From assembly GCA_002633005.1 (NCBI GenBank), contig NMRA01000018.1:1-22682 (forward strand): a DNA stretch of 22,682 nt. Reading direction: 5' to 3'. The notes beneath the pieces are model-generated. The model saw only the letters and a program-made list of their open reading frames with translations. It made no database searches and had not been told where the DNA came from. Shown here piece by piece: positions 19,223-22,682 of this stretch; positions within the stretch are counted from its first letter, which is position 1, and each line of letters opens with the position of its first letter. The position numbers and the translations under genes are program-made. The stretch is from Phoronis australis (lineage: Eukaryota > Phoronida > Phoronidae).

Positions 19223-21576
19223 GTAAATAGTGGCTTTAAGCGCTTCAAAGACCCACAGATGTCACTCTGAGCTGCACAGGTTTAAGGTCGCGGTTCAGGG
19301 CTTTGTAACGTCCTCAAACTGAAAAATATGGGGTGGATCAGGTTTGACGGCACGTTTGTGGAATAAATGGGCCAGGGATCGTATTCAGTAGTTCCTTGGA
19401 GTTGCTTGGAGTTAAGTCAGAAGTAAGTCCAGAAATTAGGCCTCTACACATATCTACCTGGATACGGAAGTCACCATTCGCAGAGCACATCTCGATGTTG
19501 ATTTTCTGACGCGAATCCTTCACTAGAAATTGCAAAAATCTGTTTGGTAGTGACACATTTGAACCTAAATATTTCTGGCTTCTAGAGTACAATGGCAATG
19601 GGAATCTTGTCACCTGACATGCACCGTGACAGTCGTGAATGTGTGATTTTGTGTACAAATTTGTTTTTTTTTTTGGCATCACGATTTTCCCGGTGAACGT
19701 AACACGGCAAAGAATGACTTTGTTTAACTTCTTCATCTTGAGAATCTACATCGAGTGTGCTTCCTGTAAGTTATACCTTTTTTCATGTGTCTCGAGGCAT
19801 GGTACAAACAAAAGCTTTTACTGACCCAGACCACCGACAACATCAAAATCACTAGGCCACTCAATCCGTGGTCTTTGCCCACAAGCGCCACCTGGTGAAC
19901 GTACATGTAACATGTGGGGAGGTGGTGTTCAAGATAAATACTGCGACCTATGCCGTATGAAAATTGGGTAAAATATGAAATAGATCAAATTAGAGTCACG
20001 GAGTAAATCTTTCAGATCCAGTTTCAAGAGTGTTCGACTCGTAGTGCACTCTGCCAGACAGAGTTTCGAAAAAATCATCTGCTGGAAATCGGGATAATCG
20101 GTGGCGGCTTCAATAAAACGTTAGCCTATCGTGAACGTATAATCTCACTCTTTTTGCTGCTTTCTGGCTATCAGCAACAAGAATCCTTGGTACACACATT
20201 GTAGTTTTACATTCAATAGTCGAACTAATTCGTGAAATGTTATATACCCACCTTGTGATCTACCACCAATGAATGCCGACATGTGTAATACGCGTGAGCT
20301 GGAGTTATGAAAGTGCGATTGGATGGAAATCTGATCAAAAGGCACCTTCTGCAATGTTCTGTGATGATATGACACTAAATGTGAAAGCAAATACTTAATT
20401 AAAATCAATATCCGGTTCGTGTTTAACATTGCAGTGTGCCATTTTCGCCGTTCTGGGGCACTATCTCAACTCGAACAATGACGATTGCTTGCACTTGACA
20501 ATACAACAAGACAAACCTCGGCGAAAATCGATCCTTGGGAACTACTTGTAACCCATTATTAACCTCGCTAATTTGCAATTGGTACTTCAGGTAATCTAAC
20601 AATTTCAAGTCCCTAATTACCAAGCGCGAATTCATGCATTGCAATGACGGTGTTTAATTAAACAATGGGCAGGTAATACTTACCAGGTACGACAGAGATA
20701 TAGATGTATTCGGGCACCATTCCACGCAGCTGTCTAAATAACGTTTCTCGACGATTAATTTTGATTGTGTATACAAACGCTAGCAGTCTCATTTATTTTC
20801 CGTTAACGCATTAGTACAATTTTAGATAATCAATCATTTTATTTGTAGAGAACTAACAGCTTTGTGGATGTAACTTTTAATCGATATCAAACTTTAATTG
20901 ATAAACCTTTGTAGGCCCTTAGACCCGTGCTTTCGTCAATTTGACTTTAATTAAAAACCGTCGTTTGACAACTTCCGAACAATTCCACTTTTTCGCTTCT
21001 CGTGTCTGATGATTCTGGCCCGACGTTGAACTTGTCCCCGAACAAATCATGAAAAATGCGGTCGGCCTGGTTTGATGGCAATTACGTAGACGACAGGAGT
21101 GAATGGTATTCATGGCTTATTGAAGGTGTTTTAAGTCAATTGTCTGCCCCTTTGGCCTGCGTTTTGTTCGACCCCCATCTGGGTAGATTTCACTGGTTGC
21201 CCCACGGCTAGAAAACTCAAGCCAAAATCACGTGTTCTCGTTTAAAATAGACGGCAATATCTCGCGTAGACTCGCTTTTCTAGCGAGGTCCTAGAGTTAT
21301 TCAACCCTGGTACATGTACGTAGGTCCTCCATTTTTTAACCAATTCCTACTGGTAGAAATAGTAAATAATAATGCTAGATACTGTACAACGGGAATTGGA
21401 GTCTGGTTGGTAATGCCATCCGAGATATGTAGCCTAAGTTTTCGAAATCAATAAGAAATTCATGAATCTGCAATAGCATCTGAAATTTTTCTCTCCGCTC
21501 TGGGAGCAGGGCAAAGATGATGGCGTGATTGCCAAATCGCAATATTTGATAATTTTTGACACTTTTTTTATTCCAG
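19223..21576. other. Non-coding or candidate intron, with unproven open frames
   Basis: Holds minus-strand frames of 132 codons (19736-19338), 94 codons (20429-20145) and 73 codons (20644-20423). None shows a family motif. The 132-codon frame spans an A11 run, and its length is within chance expectation. Within the 94-codon frame, 20374-20252 is bounded by an acceptor (CTTTCACATTTAG) and donor (CAAG|GTGGGT) and is a possible class 1-1 exon of 40 residues. A CTCF-like motif lies at 19884-19897. Confidence 0.4.
20252..20374 (-). other. Possible minus-strand exon (40 codons), unrecognised
   Basis: Bounded by TTTCACATTTAG upstream and G|GTGGGT downstream, with an open frame carrying KVPFDQISIQSHFHNSSS and HMSAFIGGRSQ. 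Both boundaries are phase 1, as in shuffled extracellular modules. No partner exon was found, so this is weak. Confidence 0.18.
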
Positions 21577-21641
21577 TTGACCTAGAAAGTCACAAAGTCA
21601 TGGCTTTGTTGAAGTTCTTCACTGGTGAGAAACATCACTGA
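21577..21641 (+). CDS. Candidate terminal exon of the same plus-strand gene
   Basis: A strong acceptor (CACTTTTTTTATTCCAG) precedes 21577. The only open frame starts after two bases and reads DLESHKVMALLKFFTGEKHH, ending with TGA at 21639-21641. AATAAA follows at 21693-21698, and TTTTTGTGTGG near 21739 looks like a GU-rich cleavage element, giving a short 3' untranslated region. A GTGAGA donor at 21625 could instead extend splicing into the gap. Joined to 19148-19222 it gives a 45-residue C-terminus of an unrecognised protein. Confidence 0.4.
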
Positions 21642-21692
21642 GGCTGCTGTCTTCAAATTACGCGTTTTTACGTGTCTTTGTGACTGAAGAGT

Positions 21693-21698
21693 AATAAA
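21693..21698 (+). promoter_or_regulatory. Polyadenylation signal AATAAA
   Basis: Fifty-two bases after the candidate stop codon at 21639-21641, with a T/G-rich stretch about 40 bases downstream. Its placement supports a plus-strand transcript ending near 21715. Confidence 0.4.
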
Positions 21699-21870
21699 GA
21701 TGAACACCACAGAGCCCACCATTTGAGTCGCATACAGACTTTTTGTGTGGTTATTCAGATTTCAAACATTTCCACGGTAGTCGATCCATTAACTAACCGA
21801 CATAAGAGTAGAGTTAACTGACGCCAGGACATCGCTAAAAAGCAAGACTTCGCGAGATTACGTGATATAT

Positions 21871-22541
21871 CAGTGGCGGATCTAGGATATCACNNNNNNN
21901 NNNNNNNNNNNNNNNNNNNNNNNNNNNNNNNNNNNNNNNNNNNNNNNNNNNNNNNNNNNNNNNNNNNNNNNNNNNNNNNNNNNNNNNNNNNNNNNNNNNN
22001 NNNNNNNNNNNNNNNNNNNNNNNNNNNNNNNNNNNNNNNNNNNNNNNNNNNNNNNNNNNNNNNNNNNNNNNNNNNNNNNNNNNNNNNNNNNNNNNNNNNN
22101 NNNNNNNNNNNNNNNNNNNNNNNNNNNNNNNNNNNNNNNNNNNNNNNNNNNNNNNNNNNNNNNNNNNNNNNNNNNNNNNNNNNNNNNNNNNNNNNNNNNN
22201 NNNNNNNNNNNNNNNNNNNNNNNNNNNNNNNNNNNNNNNNNNNNNNNNNNNNNNNNNNNNNNNNNNNNNNNNNNNNNNNNNNNNNNNNNNNNNNNNNNNN
22301 NNNNNNNNNNNNNNNNNNNNNNNNNNNNNNNNNNNNNNNNNNNNNNNNNNNNNNNNNNNNNNNNNNNNNNNNNNNNNNNNNNNNNNNNNNNNNNNNNNNN
22401 NNNNNNNNNNNNNNNNNNNNNNNNNNNNNNNNNNNNNNNNNNNNNNNNNNNNNNNNNNNNNNNNNNNNNNNNNNNNNNNNNNNNNNNNNNNNNNNNNNNN
22501 NGGGGGCGGGCCCCCTGGGCCCCCCCCTAAATCCGCCTATG
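21871..22541. mobile_element. Second hAT-like element, mostly replaced by an assembly gap
   Basis: The left end CAGTGGCGGATCTAGG (21871 on) and the right end, reverse complemented, CATAGGCGGATTTAGG followed by GGGGGGGCCC are inverted copies and match the ends of the 7046-7201 element. 608 Ns (21894-22501) hide the interior, so size and coding capacity are unknown. The open frame drawn across the Ns is meaningless. Confidence 0.65.
21894..22501. other. Assembly gap (608 N)
   Basis: A run of N inside a repeat element. The C- and G-rich edges probably stopped sequencing or assembly. The stated length may be an estimate. Confidence 0.99.
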
Positions 22542-22682
22542 AGTGAAGACCTAGTGTGAACTCTTATCGCGGTGTGCTCTCTACGCGGAAAATCTGGATG
22601 TTTGGGACACCACTGTTTATAAAAACTAAGTTACTAGTGGTGTAATACCTTAAAGAAACCATCCTCTAGTAACACGCTAGTC

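Noticed and set aside
19338-19736. 132-codon minus-strand open frame
   Set aside because: No motif, crosses an A11 run, and two or three frames of this length are expected by chance in 22 kb of six-frame sequence.
21160-21210. tRNA B-box-like TGTTCGACCCC
   Set aside because: No A box, no cloverleaf and no terminator downstream; other GTTCGA sites (8581, 13262, 20032) fail the same way.
21873-22559. A 228-codon frame at the right end
   Set aside because: Almost entirely Ns of the assembly gap.
1-22682. CRISPR arrays, operons, ribosome binding sites, prophage
   Set aside because: The window is eukaryotic; none of these patterns is present. The minisatellite units are too irregularly spaced to be a CRISPR array.

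Overview
The window reads as eukaryotic, very probably animal, draft-assembly DNA. The evidence is a protein gene split by GT-AG introns, non-LTR retrotransposon remains, a THAP-domain relic, short terminal-inverted-repeat elements, a tetranucleotide microsatellite element, long AT-rich non-coding stretches, and assembly Ns (single Ns at 1337 and 13854, a 608-base gap at 21894-22501). The mixture resembles marine invertebrate genomes, but I cannot name the species from sequence alone.

The one well-supported gene is on the minus strand. Five exons (8267-8217, 5177-4928, 3947-3421, 2919-2759, 2556-2405) join with matching phases into 380 codons of a GMC-type FAD flavoprotein oxidoreductase, of the bacterial cholesterol-oxidase-like kind. 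It starts with MGCKPS, a textbook-looking N-myristoylation plus palmitoylation signal. It also carries a CxxCxxCxxxC cysteine cluster. The C-terminal part, including the GMC C-terminal domain, is not found and should lie beyond the left edge.

Layout: 1 to about 1915 is a broken non-LTR retrotransposon (minus strand) in or beside the last visible intron of the gene. 2405-8267 is the oxidoreductase gene. Its 3 kb first intron holds a hAT-like short element (7046-7201), a snap-back inverted-repeat element (7638-8013) and a 32-bp perfect palindrome of alternating purine-pyrimidine (6546-6577). About 8912-11075 is a second, much more decayed plus-strand retrotransposon related to the first. 11262-11953 carries dispersed units of a 28-bp minisatellite. 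12955-13251 is a THAP-domain pseudogene with a stop where the invariant tryptophan belongs. 13455-14164 is a microsatellite-cored element with Helentron/pearl-like architecture. 14633-14730 is a GC-rich 42-bp duplication.

From 14165 to the right end there is little clear coding. The best candidate is a plus-strand gene tail: an exon at 19148-19222 and a terminal exon at 21577-21641 have phase-compatible splice sites, and the second is followed by AATAAA and a GU-rich element. A spliced plus-strand transcript diverging from the oxidoreductase 5' end (donor at 8308, acceptor at 8687, AATAAA at 8848) is also possible. A second hAT-like element (21871-22541) surrounds the assembly gap. All splicing and product statements are read by eye and not backed by transcripts or searches.
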